Below are positions 53,982 to 63,705 of a stretch of DNA of 64,000 bases, piece after piece. A program made the translations under genes and the position numbers. How positions within the stretch are numbered: the first letter of the stretch is position 1; every line of letters starts with the position of its first letter. This DNA comes from Streptococcus cristatus ATCC 51100 (GTDB taxonomy: Bacteria > Bacillota > Bacilli > Lactobacillales > Streptococcaceae), in assembly GCF_000222765.1 (NCBI RefSeq), contig NZ_AFUE01000005.1, positions 124,001 through 188,000 of the forward strand, given 5' to 3'. The notes beneath the pieces are model-generated. The model searched no databases and had not been told where the DNA came from. It saw nothing but the letters and a program-made list of their open reading frames with translations.

Positions 53982-55928
53982 TTAGTATTTCCCCAACTCC
54001 CGTAGGCTAGTATGATTTTCCTGAATGCGGCGGAACATTTTTTCCATATCCGACTTGGTAAAATTGACCAAGACCGGCCGGCCGTGTGGGCAGTTGTAAG
54101 GATTATCACACTGGGACAACTGAAAGAGCAAGTCACGCGCAGAGTAGTCATCCAGACTGTGATTGGCCTTGATGGAGCGTTTGCAGCTCATCATAATGGC
54201 CAGCTCTGCTCGATATTTCTTGATGGAAACTTCCTTGGTCAAGAGCAGCATATCACACATCTCATAGATGCCTGCCTCAATCTCCTCTTCCTTAAACCAA
54301 ATGGGGTGCTCACGGAGGATAAACTGATTGGCTCCATACTCTTCTAAAAAGATACCAGCATCTTCTAATAGCTCCATCCGCTGCTTGATTCGCAGCATAT
54401 CGTCCGCTGGAAATTCAAAGATATAGGGCACTAAAAGCTGCTGCTGCTGGCTATTGTCCACATCCCCAATCTTCTCCCGATAATACTCATACTTGACCCG
54501 CTCTTGGGCAGCATGCTGGTCAATAATATAAAGACCGCCCTTGCCCTGAGCAAAGAGATAAGTACCATGCATCTGACCGAAATATTCTAACTCTGGGAAG
54601 CTTGATTTCTCTTCCTGCTCCAACTTATCCACAGCCCGCTCCAGACTAGCCTGGTCAAGCTCTGGATGGTCTAGTTGGTCATAGCTAACTGGCTTTCTCT
54701 CTGCAAATTTGACCGAAGTCGGTTGCGGTTCTGCTTTTTCATCTGTCGCTTGATGAACAGGCTTTGCTAATTCTTCAAAGGATAGTTGCTGCTCGGCCAC
54801 CTGCGGCTTGAGGAAGAAGTCATTCTGCTCCTTATCGTAGTAGAGGCGATTTTCTTTAAGGGGAAGACTAGTCTGTTCGGGCTTAGTCGCACGCTTAACA
54901 GTTGATTTGGCTAGATTTTCCAAAGCATCTGGGATAAGGTCCTGCTCCTTGAGACTAGTCGCAATGGCTTGCGAAATCAAGGCCATGAGTTCGCGTTCTT
55001 TAGAAATGCGCACCTCTTGCTTGGTCGGATGGACATTGACATCGGCTAGATAGGGGTCAATCTGAATATTGATGACCGCTAGTGGAAAGCGACCTACCAT
55101 CAGCTTGCTGCCGTAGCCGTCCAAAATAGCTCGATTGAGCAGGAAATTCTTAATGTAGCGGCCGTTGATGAGAATCGTAATATAATTCCGATTCGCACGA
55201 GTCAACTCAGGCAGGCTGACATAGCCGCTCACTTCAAAGTCCAAATCTGAAGCAGAGATTTCCACCATTTTCTTAGCTGTTGCCAAACCATAGATTCCTG
55301 CAATAGCCTGACGCAGATTACCACTGCCGGCAGTCCGTGTCATTTCGCGGCCGTCGCTGATAAGGGTGAAAGCCACTTCCGGATGGGCCAGACTAAGCCG
55401 ATTAATCACATCAACGATGTGGGATAGCTCAGCCTGCTGGCTCTTCATATACTTGAGCCTGGCTGGAGTATTAAAGAAGAGATCTTCTATCTTGATTTTC
55501 GTTCCCACCGAACTACTGGTGGGTTCGTGCTTTTCTATCTCGCCACCCTGCGCAACCAGCAGAGTCCCGTGCTGGCCAGCTTCCGTCGCTGTCTCAATAG
55601 TAAAACGCGAGACAGAAGCAATGGAAGGAATGGCCTCACCACGAAAACCCAACGTCCGAATCCGAAAGAGATCCGCCTGCTTCTTGATTTTACTGGTAGC
55701 ATGGCGTCGAAGAGCCAGAGGGACATCTTCGTGGTCTATGCCCTCACCATTATCTGTCACCTGAATGCTCTTGAGTCCGGCCTCCTCGATTTCGATGGTA
55801 ATCTGGCTGGCACCCGCATCAATTGAATTTTCCACTAGCTCCTTGACCACGCTGCTGGGCCGCTCAATGACCTCACCGGCCGCAATCTGATTGGCTAGAA
55901 TTTCTGGAAGTTCGATAATTTTTGACAT
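53982..55928 (-). CDS. mutL: DNA mismatch repair protein MutL (HexB)
   Basis: A 648-residue GHKL ATPase coordinating mismatch repair. The N-terminal ATPase has [19 protein letters not shown] and TLGFRGEA. After a Gln/Glu-rich linker, the C-terminal domain has [12 protein letters not shown], which fits the endonuclease metal motif DQHAx2Ex4E, along with ACKRSIKAN and CPHGRP. The protein therefore appears to be a nicking MutL. Known as HexB in pneumococcus. Confidence 0.97.
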   Translation of the reverse strand: MSKIIELPEILANQIAAGEVIERPSSVVKELVENSIDAGASQITIEIEEAGLKSIQVTDNGEGIDHEDVPLALRRHATSKIKKQADLFRIRTLGFRGEAIPSIASVSRFTIETATEAGQHGTLLVAQGGEIEKHEPTSSSVGTKIKIEDLFFNTPARLKYMKSQQAELSHIVDVINRLSLAHPEVAFTLISDGREMTRTAGSGNLRQAIAGIYGLATAKKMVEISASDLDFEVSGYVSLPELTRANRNYITILINGRYIKNFLLNRAILDGYGSKLMVGRFPLAVINIQIDPYLADVNVHPTKQEVRISKERELMALISQAIATSLKEQDLIPDALENLAKSTVKRATKPEQTSLPLKENRLYYDKEQNDFFLKPQVAEQQLSFEELAKPVHQATDEKAEPQPTSVKFAERKPVSYDQLDHPELDQASLERAVDKLEQEEKSSFPELEYFGQMHGTYLFAQGKGGLYIIDQHAAQERVKYEYYREKIGDVDNSQQQQLLVPYIFEFPADDMLRIKQRMELLEDAGIFLEEYGANQFILREHPIWFKEEEIEAGIYEMCDMLLLTKEVSIKKYRAELAIMMSCKRSIKANHSLDDYSARDLLFQLSQCDNPYNCPHGRPVLVNFTKSDMEKMFRRIQENHTSLRELGKY

Positions 55929-56028
55929 CTTTTTCTCCGTATTTGTTCTGCTATCTATTATAACACATTAGGCTCTTTCTAGCAGAGGGCAGCCTTTTCT
56001 CAACCACTCTGCTCGCAAGGCAAACCAG

Positions 56029-56092
56029 ATAGACTCAAATAGCTGCCACATAGACAAAAGGGCTTGTTTTCACTGCCATGTTGAGGTTTAAT
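56029..56092 (+). promoter_or_regulatory. Promoter and direct repeat of the LytTR gene
   Basis: ATAGAC occurs at 56029-56034 and 56050-56055, spaced 21 bp (two helical turns). Eight bases later comes TTGTTT (56064-56069), a 17-bp spacer and TTTAAT (56087-56092). The spacing is that of LytTR-family binding sites, and the position suits activation by the encoded regulator. Confidence 0.5.
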
Positions 56093-56112
56093 AAAGGTGA
56101 AAGGAGGAAGTT

Positions 56113-56553
56113 ATGAAAGTTAAGCTAAGAATAGATTCTCAAGTCACCGAAGACTCCGTCAGCATTGAGGCTCGCCTTATGACAGAAAGCATTCAGGAAT
56201 TGGTCCACTTTGCTCAAGATCTAGGCAAAGTGGACAAGATTCATGTCAAGAAAGAAGACGAAATTCACTTACTAGATGCTAAGGAAATCCACCGAATCTA
56301 TACAGAAAACCGTCAGGTTCGGGTCCGAACGGCAAAAGACGGCTACCGAGCTCAACAAGCTCTTTATCAGTTGCTGCAGGTCCTGCCGGACTATTTTCTG
56401 CAGATTTCTCAATCGGAGATTATCAATAGCCGACAAATCAGTCACCTCAAGCTGACGCCCAATGGTCTAATCCAAATATTTCTGAAAAACGGCGACCAGA
56501 CATACTCGTCTCGCCGTTATCTCAAATCTATCAAAGAAAGGTTGCAATTATGA
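56113..56553 (+). CDS. LytTR-domain DNA-binding regulator
   Basis: A 146-residue protein without a receiver domain. An N-terminal half (about 1-45) precedes the LytTR domain (about 48-146), with DEIHLLDAKEIHRIYTENRQ, LPDYFLQISQSEIINSRQI and NGDQTYSSRRYLKSIKE. GGAGG lies before ATG. The gene overlaps the DUF3021 gene by 4 bp. This is the pair architecture of LytTR regulatory systems such as HdrR/HdrM of S. mutans, where the membrane protein holds the activator inactive. Confidence 0.9.
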   Translation: MKVKLRIDSQVTEDSVSIEARLMTESIQELVHFAQDLGKVDKIHVKKEDEIHLLDAKEIHRIYTENRQVRVRTAKDGYRAQQALYQLLQVLPDYFLQISQSEIINSRQISHLKLTPNGLIQIFLKNGDQTYSSRRYLKSIKERLQL

Positions 56554-57020
56554 AAACTCGTCTTAAAAAACTCTTTTTCGGAGGGATTGGAGGGATTTTC
56601 ATCGGTCTCTTCTTCTCCATGATTGTTTCTTATTTTTACAATCCAGCTTATCTACCGCTGCACCCTGACTCGCCTATCGGTCACTTCTTTTTGAGCCAGC
56701 ATGTCCATGTTTCCCTTATCATGCTCTACTGCCTGCTTATCTGGTTTATCATGGGAGCTATTTTCAGATGGAGTGGAAGCTTCTTCCAAAGAGACTGGAG
56801 CATTCTGCGCTCCATCGTTAGCCACTTTGGCGTGATGATTCTGACCTTTGCACTTTTGGCTAATCTAGCTGGATTTTTCCCAAGAGAAAAAATACTCAGT
56901 CTGACACTGACTGCCGTCGGGGAATTCACCCTCATTTATCTAATCATTTCAGGTGCCATCTACTACCGCACCTACCGCAACATTCAAAAAATCAATAGCG
57001 GTTTGTCTAGCAAATCGTGA
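56550..57020 (+). CDS. DUF3021 membrane protein, partner of the LytTR regulator
   Basis: A 156-residue membrane protein with four helices (about 10-32, 45-67, 82-106 and 115-138) in the DUF3021 pattern. KTRLKKLFFGGIGGIFIGL opens the first helix. It is translationally coupled to the LytTR gene. By analogy with HdrM/BrsM it would inhibit its partner until an unknown signal releases it. It is followed by repeat copy E. Confidence 0.87.
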   Translation: MKTRLKKLFFGGIGGIFIGLFFSMIVSYFYNPAYLPLHPDSPIGHFFLSQHVHVSLIMLYCLLIWFIMGAIFRWSGSFFQRDWSILRSIVSHFGVMILTFALLANLAGFFPREKILSLTLTAVGEFTLIYLIISGAIYYRTYRNIQKINSGLSSKS

Positions 57021-57029
57021 GAATAAAAA

Positions 57030-57204
57030 GAGAGTGGGACAGAAATCGGTAATTCGTTAGAATTCGATTTCGTCGTCCCACCTCCGCACAGTTGAGTAGG
57101 GCTGTAAAAGCTGATGAAATCAGCGTAGTAGAGCCCACTCAACCACTGCGTCTTGCTCGACAATCCAAAGACAATTGAGAGGTTAGGACTTTTGTCCCAG
57201 CCTC
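57030..57204 (-). repeat. Dispersed 175-bp structured element, copy E
   Basis: Same orientation as copy B. It lies between the convergent ends of the DUF3021 gene and mutS and fills almost the whole gap, so it probably terminates both. Confidence 0.9.
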
Positions 57205-57211
57205 TTTATTT

Positions 57212-59761
57212 TTACAACTTCTTCTTGAGCTCGGCCACTGCTGCCATGACTTCCAGGGGAGTCATATTGTAGATGTCCAAGTCTCGGAGTTCAGTCAGGA
57301 CTGGATTTTCCGTTCCTTCTGCGAAAAGAGACATCTGCTCAGCTACTTGTGATTGCTTCGGTCTGGATGCAGCAGGAAGCTCTGAGCCTAGTCCTGTACC
57401 TTGACTCTCCAAATGGCTCAAAATGCTATCCGCCCGCTCCAGTAATTTCTCAGGAAGTCCAGCAATCTTCGCCACATGGATTCCGTAGGACTTGTCAGCC
57501 GGACCCGGCTCAATCTTATGCAAGAAAGTCACTTGTTCGGCCTTTTCCAAGGTTGCCACATGGACATTTTCCAAATGCTCCAAGCTATCCTCCAAGGCTG
57601 TCAGCTCATGATAGTGGGTGGCAAAGAGGGTCTTAGCTCCAGTATAATGATGAATATGCTCAATAATAGCCTGAGCTAGCGCCATCCCATCGTAAGTCGC
57701 CGTCCCACGGCCCAGCTCATCAAAGAGAATGAGCGAACGCTCGCTGGCCTGTCGGATGGCTCGATTGGCCTCCATCATCTCCACCATAAAGGTGGACTGG
57801 CCAGATACCAGATCATCCGCTGCACCAATGCGAGTGAAAATCGCATCGAATAGCGGCAGACTGGCAGACTGAGCGGGCACATAAGATCCCATCTGTGCCA
57901 TAATGACGATGATAGCCAGCTGGCGCATATAAGTCGATTTCCCGCTCATATTCGGACCAGTAATCAGCTGGATGTCCGTTTCCTGGTCCAGCAGAATACT
58001 ATTTGGAATGTAGCTCTGGGCTCCCATGACCTTTTCCACAACAGCATGCCGACCTTTTTCAATCTGCAGACGGCGCTCCGCAGTAAAGACTGGGCGCACC
58101 AAATGCTGCTGCTCTGCCACCGCAGCAAAGCTCTGCAGGACATCTACAGCTGCCAGCGTTTGTGCCAAGGCCTGCAAGCGCTGGATATATTTGCCAACTT
58201 CCTCGCGAATTCGCATGAAAATCTCGTATTCCAGATTAGCAGATTTTTCACGCGCCTCCAACATCTCTCCCTCAATCCTAGCCAGTTCCTCCGTTCCGAA
58301 ACGCTCAGAATTTTTCAGGGTCGCCTTGCGAAAGAAATGACCAGGCACATGAGCCAGCTGGGAATTGGTCACATGGAAATAGTAACCATCTTTTTTGTTG
58401 TAATCAATCTTCAAATTGTTGATGCCGCTGTTAGCACGTTCTTTGACTTCCAGCTCTGCAATCCATCCGGTCCCCTCTCTCAGCACAAGCCGATACTGAT
58501 CCAAGGTCTCATCAAAACCGGTCCGAATAATATTACCCTCGGTGATGATATGAGGTGCATCCGGCGAAATGGCCGAGCTAATCAAGCCCGCCAACTCCGG
58601 AATAGGATCCAAGCCCTCAATCAAATGAGCTAGATGCGGGCTGCCGATTCCTTGCAAGATAGCTTTAATCTGAGGCACATTGCCCAATGTGGCTGCCAGC
58701 TGCAGCAGATCCTTGGGATTGGTCTTGCCAAAAGACACCCGACTAGCCAGCCGCTCGATATCATAGACTCCCTTGAGGCTCTCCGTCAAATCACTCCGCT
58801 CAAAGAAATGTTCCAGAAAAACCTCGACGACATTCTGCCGCTGGCTAATTCGCACTTCATCAATCAACGGACGCTGGATCCAAGAGCGCAGCATACGGCC
58901 GCCCATGGCCGTCTTGGTCTCGTCCATCAGCCAATAAAGACTGCCGTGTTTCTTACCCGAGCGAGCATTTTCTGTCAAATCCAGACTCGCCTTGGTAGCA
59001 TAATCCATTTGCAGAAAGTCCTTGATTTCATAATGCTGGGCCTTCTTCAAATGGCTGAGCTCCCTCATCTGGGTCCGGTGCACATACTCTAGCAATTTCC
59101 CCGCTGCCTGACGCTCCATAGGAGACAGTTCCTCGCCCAGCAGCTGGACATCGTCCAAGGCCGTCTGTACATAGGACAGCAAAAGATTCATCTGTCCAGC
59201 CAAGACCTGCTCCTCAGCTTCTGGCAAAGCATAGCCCAGCACCACTTCCCTAGCCTTCAAATTACGGATTTCCCCGCAGACCAGGGCAAAGTCCTCTAAA
59301 CTAGTCACCTGAAACTCACCGGTCACCAAGTCCATATAAGCCAGACCATAGAGGCCCTCTGAGTAATCCAGAGCCACCAGAAAGTTATTCGCAGAGTCCT
59401 GCTTACTGGAGTCCACCACCGTCCCCGGCGTGATAACCTGAACGACCTCCCGCTTAACAACGCCCTTGGCTTCCTTGGGATCTTCCATCTGCTCCGCAAT
59501 CGCTACCTTATAACCTGACTCGACCAAAACATCAATATACTGCTGAGCCGAATGATAGGGAACTCCAGCCATGGGAATGGGGTTTTCAGCATTTTTATTG
59601 CGGCTAGTGAGAGAAATCTCTAAAATCTGCGCGGCATTGACCGCATCATCATAAAATAACTCATAGAAATCCCCCATCCGAAAGAGCAAGAAAGCATCTG
59701 GATAATCCTTTTTGATATCCAAATACTGCTGCATGCCTGGCGATAACTTTTCTACTGCCAT
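57212..59761 (-). CDS. mutS: DNA mismatch repair protein MutS (HexA)
   Basis: Recognises mismatches and recruits MutL. The product is 849 residues from ATG 59761 ([17 protein letters not shown]) with AAAGGA upstream. The mismatch-reading motif [10 protein letters not shown] is near residue 32. The ATPase has Walker [24 protein letters not shown] and the signature THYHEL. Known as HexA in pneumococcus. It lies about 70 bp after argR on the same strand. Confidence 0.97.
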   Translation of the reverse strand: MAVEKLSPGMQQYLDIKKDYPDAFLLFRMGDFYELFYDDAVNAAQILEISLTSRNKNAENPIPMAGVPYHSAQQYIDVLVESGYKVAIAEQMEDPKEAKGVVKREVVQVITPGTVVDSSKQDSANNFLVALDYSEGLYGLAYMDLVTGEFQVTSLEDFALVCGEIRNLKAREVVLGYALPEAEEQVLAGQMNLLLSYVQTALDDVQLLGEELSPMERQAAGKLLEYVHRTQMRELSHLKKAQHYEIKDFLQMDYATKASLDLTENARSGKKHGSLYWLMDETKTAMGGRMLRSWIQRPLIDEVRISQRQNVVEVFLEHFFERSDLTESLKGVYDIERLASRVSFGKTNPKDLLQLAATLGNVPQIKAILQGIGSPHLAHLIEGLDPIPELAGLISSAISPDAPHIITEGNIIRTGFDETLDQYRLVLREGTGWIAELEVKERANSGINNLKIDYNKKDGYYFHVTNSQLAHVPGHFFRKATLKNSERFGTEELARIEGEMLEAREKSANLEYEIFMRIREEVGKYIQRLQALAQTLAAVDVLQSFAAVAEQQHLVRPVFTAERRLQIEKGRHAVVEKVMGAQSYIPNSILLDQETDIQLITGPNMSGKSTYMRQLAIIVIMAQMGSYVPAQSASLPLFDAIFTRIGAADDLVSGQSTFMVEMMEANRAIRQASERSLILFDELGRGTATYDGMALAQAIIEHIHHYTGAKTLFATHYHELTALEDSLEHLENVHVATLEKAEQVTFLHKIEPGPADKSYGIHVAKIAGLPEKLLERADSILSHLESQGTGLGSELPAASRPKQSQVAEQMSLFAEGTENPVLTELRDLDIYNMTPLEVMAAVAELKKKL

Positions 59762-59833
59762 CTCTATCCTTTCTAAAAACAAACGAGGTCAGGACTTCCG
59801 TCTCAAACCTCTCCGTCAATTCTAAGCTTTTGG

Positions 59834-60274
59834 CTATTCCATACCTTCTTTGACACTCGTCTCGATTTCTCTAGCCGCATCCTGATCCCTGCAAATCACG
59901 AGCAAGGTATTGGCCCCTGCAACGGTTCCTAAAATCCGACTATCCAACGAACCATCTACCACATTTGCCAAGACCGTCGCTTCGCCCAGTCCTGTACGGA
60001 AAACCAGCGTAAACTCCGCTCGAGAAACAGCCTGAACATGACTGGCCAGAAATCCAGCCAGGTCCAACTCCTCTGCTTCATGAGCCAGCACATAGTAGAC
60101 TTGCCCGTCTCTCTTCAGCTTGGTCAAGCCAATCTCCCTTAGGTCCCGCGAGAGGGTTGTTTGGGTCACAAATATCCCCTCATCTTCCAGTCTTTTTTGA
60201 ATATCCTTCTGTGTTCCTAACTTTTCTTCCTTGATCATCCATTTAATAAGCTGATGACGCTCGCTTTTTCTCAT
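59834..60274 (-). CDS. argR: Arginine repressor ArgR
   Basis: Arginine-responsive regulator, 146 residues from ATG 60274 (MRKSERHQLIKWMI) with GAGG six bases upstream. The winged HTH (about 1-70, VTQTTLSRDLREIGL) and the C-terminal hexamerisation and arginine-binding domain (TVAGANTLLVICRD) are both present. It is divergent from argS, which is the usual streptococcal arrangement. Confidence 0.95.
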   Translation of the reverse strand: MRKSERHQLIKWMIKEEKLGTQKDIQKRLEDEGIFVTQTTLSRDLREIGLTKLKRDGQVYYVLAHEAEELDLAGFLASHVQAVSRAEFTLVFRTGLGEATVLANVVDGSLDSRILGTVAGANTLLVICRDQDAAREIETSVKEGME

Positions 60275-60290
60275 ACTCGACCTCATTGAC

Positions 60291-60308
60291 TGAATATTTA
60301 TACTTTCA
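60291..60308. promoter_or_regulatory. Possible ARG box between argR and argS
   Basis: TGAATATTTATACTTTCA approximates an ARG-box palindrome (TGAAT...ATTCA) and lies just upstream of argR. It may allow autoregulation. One half-site is imperfect. Confidence 0.4.
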
Positions 60309-60342
60309 ATTATATCAAAAAATCTATCTTATACCAAAAAAA

Positions 60343-60372
60343 TTGAAGATTCCTCATAAAATATGATAGAAT
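60343..60372 (+). promoter_or_regulatory. argS promoter
   Basis: TTGAAG (60343-60348), an 18-bp spacer and TAGAAT (60367-60372), with an AAAGGAG site before ATG 60400. Confidence 0.65.
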
Positions 60373-60399
60373 AGTAACAAAAGACCCAAAGGAGCAAAT

Positions 60400-62088
60400 A
60401 TGGATAATAAACAATTAATCGCTAGCGAATTGGCCAAAGTTATTGACAGCTTGGACCAAAGCGCTATCTCTAACCTACTAGAGCAACCGAAAAGTTCCGA
60501 TCTTGGAGACATTGCCTTCCCAGCTTTCTCACTTGCAAAAGTAGAACGCAAGGCTCCTCAAGCTATCGCTGCAGATATTGCTGAAAAGATCGACCCAAGT
60601 CACTTTGAGAAAGTTGTCGCAACTGGACCTTATGTCAACTTCTTCCTCAACAAAGCTAAAATCTCTGATCAAGTTATCAAAGAAGTCATCAAGGAAGGCG
60701 CTGACTACGGTCAACAGAACGAAGGTCAGGGCGGAAATATCACCATCGACCTTTCTAGTCCTAACATTGCAAAACCTTTCTCTGTCGGACACTTACGTTC
60801 AACCGTTATCGGTGATGCCTTGTCCAATATCTTCCGCAAGATGGGCTACAATACCATCAAGATCAACCACTTGGGTGACTGGGGCAAGCAATTCGGTCTC
60901 CTCATGGTTGCTTACAAGAAGTGGGGCAACAAGGAAGCCGTTGAAGCTAACCCAATCGATGAACTCTTGCAACTCTACGTTCGCATCAATGCCGAAATCG
61001 AAAACGACCCAGCCTTGGATGAAGAAGGTCGCCTTTGGTTCAAGAAACTGGAAGATGGCGATCCAGAAGCAACAGAACTCTGGCAATGGTTCCGTGACGA
61101 AAGTCTCGTTGAATTTAACCGTATCTATGAATTGCTCGGTGTTGAATTTGATAGCTTAAACGGAGAAGCCTTCTACAATGATAAGATGGACGAAGCCGTT
61201 AAAATTTTGGAAGACAAGGGTCTCCTGAAAGAATCAAAGGGCGCTAGCATTGTGGACTTGGACGATGTCAACCTGCCACCAGCTATGATTAAAAAATCAG
61301 ACGGTGCTACGCTTTACATCACCCGTGATATTGCCACTGCTATGTACCGTGCGCGCACGTACAACTTCGTCAAGAACGTTTATGTCGTTGGTCAAGAGCA
61401 ATCAAACCACTTCCGTCAGCTCAAGGCCGTCCTTAAGAAGATGGGATTTGACTGGAGCGATGACATGATCCACGTGGACTTTGGTCTGGTTACGAAGAAC
61501 CGCCAAAAACTTTCAACACGTAAAGGAAACATCATCCTTCTGGAACCAACTCTGCAAGAAGCGATCAGCCGTGCAAAAGCTCAAATTGAAGAAAAGAATC
61601 CAAATCTGGAAAACAAAGAAGCTGTTGCCCATGCAGTTGGTGTCGGTGCCGTTAAATTCTACGACCTTAAGACTGACCGCCGCAATGGTTATGACTTTGA
61701 TTTGGAAGCAATGGTTTCCTTTGAAGGTGAAACTGGACCGTATGTACAATATGCCTATGCACGTATCCAGTCTATCCTACGCAAAGCAGACTTCAAGCCA
61801 AGTCTTGACGTTAACTACAATCTCAACGATGCTGAAAGCTGGGAAATTATCAAACTGCTCCAAGACTTCGCTCGCGTAGTCAAACGTGCAGCTGATAACT
61901 TTGAGCCATCTCTGATTGCCAAATACGCAATCAGCCTAGCTCAAGCCTTCAATAAATACTATGCTCACACTCGCATCTTGGATGAATCTCCGGAACGCGA
62001 CAGCCGTCTAGCTCTCAGCTACACTACTGCTGTTGTGCTGAAGGAAGCTCTCCGCATGCTTGGTGTAGAAGCACCAGAAAAAATGTAA
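60400..62088 (+). CDS. argS: Arginyl-tRNA synthetase
   Basis: Charges tRNA-Arg in the cytoplasm, class I aminoacyl-tRNA synthetase, 562 residues. An N-terminal Arg-tRNA recognition domain (1-100) precedes [19 protein letters not shown] (the HIGH-type motif, here VGH). [13 protein letters not shown] marks the KMSKS region, here degenerate as in many ArgRS. The C-terminal anticodon-binding DALR domain follows (from about 450). Confidence 0.97.
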   Translation: MDNKQLIASELAKVIDSLDQSAISNLLEQPKSSDLGDIAFPAFSLAKVERKAPQAIAADIAEKIDPSHFEKVVATGPYVNFFLNKAKISDQVIKEVIKEGADYGQQNEGQGGNITIDLSSPNIAKPFSVGHLRSTVIGDALSNIFRKMGYNTIKINHLGDWGKQFGLLMVAYKKWGNKEAVEANPIDELLQLYVRINAEIENDPALDEEGRLWFKKLEDGDPEATELWQWFRDESLVEFNRIYELLGVEFDSLNGEAFYNDKMDEAVKILEDKGLLKESKGASIVDLDDVNLPPAMIKKSDGATLYITRDIATAMYRARTYNFVKNVYVVGQEQSNHFRQLKAVLKKMGFDWSDDMIHVDFGLVTKNRQKLSTRKGNIILLEPTLQEAISRAKAQIEEKNPNLENKEAVAHAVGVGAVKFYDLKTDRRNGYDFDLEAMVSFEGETGPYVQYAYARIQSILRKADFKPSLDVNYNLNDAESWEIIKLLQDFARVVKRAADNFEPSLIAKYAISLAQAFNKYYAHTRILDESPERDSRLALSYTTAVVLKEALRMLGVEAPEKM

Positions 62089-62139
62089 CCCTACACAAAC
62101 CTTCCAGTTTTGGGAGGTTTTCTTAGGAAGAGATATTTT

Positions 62140-62406
62140 ATGAATGAAACTGCTTATATTTTAGTTGCCCTTAGCTTGGTCATTCTCTTTTTGTACAACA
62201 AAAGAGAAAAGGTAAAGTTGCAGATTTTGCTGCAGCAGGAACTCCTAAAAAGTGATCATTTTCGACAAGAACTCCAAGAAAAAATGGCCACTAGCGAAAA
62301 CCAAAATGACCTTATTGCTTACATTAACAAAAACTACCGTTTAGGAATTTTATATTCAAAAGAGCTGGTCGAGACTATCGCAAGCGAGCATGCAAGTCAA
62401 GAATAA
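62140..62406 (+). CDS. Small single-pass membrane protein
   Basis: An 88-residue product, MNETAYILVALSLVILFLYN, with an N-terminal helix (about 4-22) then a charged, Gln/Glu/Lys-rich helical segment that may form a coiled coil (about 25-58). AGGAAGAG lies seven bases before ATG 62140. It follows argS by 51 bp and probably shares its transcript. I do not recognise a family. Confidence 0.7.
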   Translation: MNETAYILVALSLVILFLYNKREKVKLQILLQQELLKSDHFRQELQEKMATSENQNDLIAYINKNYRLGILYSKELVETIASEHASQE

Positions 62407-62410
62407 TAAC

Positions 62411-62450
62411 AAAAGCCGCTCGATCAAAAATATTGATCGAACGGCTTTTT
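62411..62450. terminator. Bidirectional terminator between convergent genes
   Basis: AAAAGCCG-C-TCGATCAA pairs with TTGATCGA-A-CGGCTTTT, with a short loop and T runs on both strands. Confidence 0.85.
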
Positions 62451-62452
62451 AC

Positions 62453-62914
62453 TTATACTTTTATTTCGTACAATTCTTCAATAATTCCAGCGACCTTTTT
62501 GATATCGCCCAGCATACCACGCATTTCAAAATCAGCTAAAACGGGGAAACCAAAACGTTGGCTGTATTGCTTAGCAGTCAGGCAGTACTGGTTGTTAAAG
62601 TTACGGTTGCCACTTCCGATAACTCCCAAACACTTGCTAGCATTCTGTCCATAAGCTATAAAATCGGCCACATCTGTCGTAAGAATCTCGACATCGCCAT
62701 TATCTACACCATTGCCACCTTCCAGATAGGTCGGTAGAAAGGTAATGAAAGGATTGGTCATTTCAAAAAACGGATGCCCCTCTTTCACTAAGTCTTTGAT
62801 GTGGATTTTCTCAATCTCTAAATTCGGATGCTGCTCTAACAAATAGTCGCTCAAACGACGGACAAAACTCTCTGTATTGCCACTCAAGCTAATATAAACT
62901 AAGGAAACTTTCAT
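62453..62914 (-). CDS. nrdI: Flavoprotein NrdI
   Basis: Flavodoxin-like activator of the manganese cofactor of class Ib ribonucleotide reductase. The product is 153 residues from ATG 62914 (MKVSLVYISLSGNTESFV), where SLSGNTE is the FMN phosphate loop. FITFLPTYLEGGNGVDNGD and VIGSGNRNFNNQYC are the further FMN contacts. The upstream in-frame stretch to 62989 is not part of the family. nrdE, nrdF and nrdH are not in the window. Confidence 0.92.
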   Translation of the reverse strand: MKVSLVYISLSGNTESFVRRLSDYLLEQHPNLEIEKIHIKDLVKEGHPFFEMTNPFITFLPTYLEGGNGVDNGDVEILTTDVADFIAYGQNASKCLGVIGSGNRNFNNQYCLTAKQYSQRFGFPVLADFEMRGMLGDIKKVAGIIEELYEIKV

Positions 62915-62992
62915 GTTTATTTGCTCCATTCCAAAAAAATAACATTTATCTGCCCATCTAGATTGTAGCAGGTAAATGTTATTTGCCAAATC

Positions 62993-63511
62993 TTATTCTT
63001 CTTCAGCTACTTCTACAGTTTCAGCTTCCTTTTGCTGCTTGATAAGCTTAAAGACAACAATCGAAAGGAAGATGAGGCTAAGAACGACAGAGAAGCCGAC
63101 GCTCATATTCAACCCCAGTATCTGAGTTGAAAGTAATGTTGGATCTGAGAAGGAAGAAGTTGCAATCCCTTTTGCTACCACATAACCATACGCTGTTCCA
63201 ATCAAGCCAATAAGAACGTTCGCGATGTAAATAAGATTGGCTTTGAAAATATCTTTCTTAACAACGAAGAACCAAGCTGCAATCAAAAGAAGCAAGCTAG
63301 CATAAAAGAAAACATTACTTAGTAGCGAACCGGACAGTTCCGCGCTTTTGCTAAAATAAGTTGCAAACTGAGATTTCACTGGCTCTTCCATGCCTTTAAG
63401 CAAGGATTCCACTGCATCATTAGAAGAGGAGAACTTCGACACAAGCCCCCATAAACTGCCAGCTGTTGCTAACCCCAGTAAGATATAGAGATAAATCGGT
63501 TTCTTTTTCAT
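62993..63511 (-). CDS. Four-helix membrane protein of unknown function
   Basis: A 172-residue membrane protein from ATG 63511 (MKKKPIYLYILLGLAT) behind AGGAGG. Helices lie at about 6-24, 62-84, 91-113 and 127-150, then a charged tail ending EAETVEVAEEE. The extracellular loop (25-60) is Ser/Glu-rich. No family is recognised. The spacing to nrdI (about 78 bp) leaves the two as separate units. Confidence 0.72.
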   Translation of the reverse strand: MKKKPIYLYILLGLATAGSLWGLVSKFSSSNDAVESLLKGMEEPVKSQFATYFSKSAELSGSLLSNVFFYASLLLLIAAWFFVVKKDIFKANLIYIANVLIGLIGTAYGYVVAKGIATSSFSDPTLLSTQILGLNMSVGFSVVLSLIFLSIVVFKLIKQQKEAETVEVAEEE

Positions 63512-63658
63512 AACAACCTCCTGTAAAGAAATACTTTTTCTTATTATACACCCAAAAGAAAAGACTGACAAGAGGGAAGATCTGATACGATTTTAAAAGC
63601 TCTATCTACTAGAAAAGCTTATCCTCCAAGGCTACTTACTCTAGTCTTCTAACAAGAG

Positions 63659-63690
63659 AAAAGCCAAGACAGTCCCGTCTAGGCTTTTTC
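63659..63690 (-). terminator. Terminator of the phosphorylase gene
   Basis: AAAAGCC-T-AGAC...GTCT-T-GGCTTTT hairpin on the minus strand, about 15 bases past the stop. Confidence 0.8.
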
Positions 63691-63705
63691 CCTTATTTTA
63701 AATAA

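Noticed and set aside
57349-59092. Long plus-strand frames opposite mutS
   Set aside because: They are shadows caused by GC-rich codon bias on the mutS strand, with no start signals.
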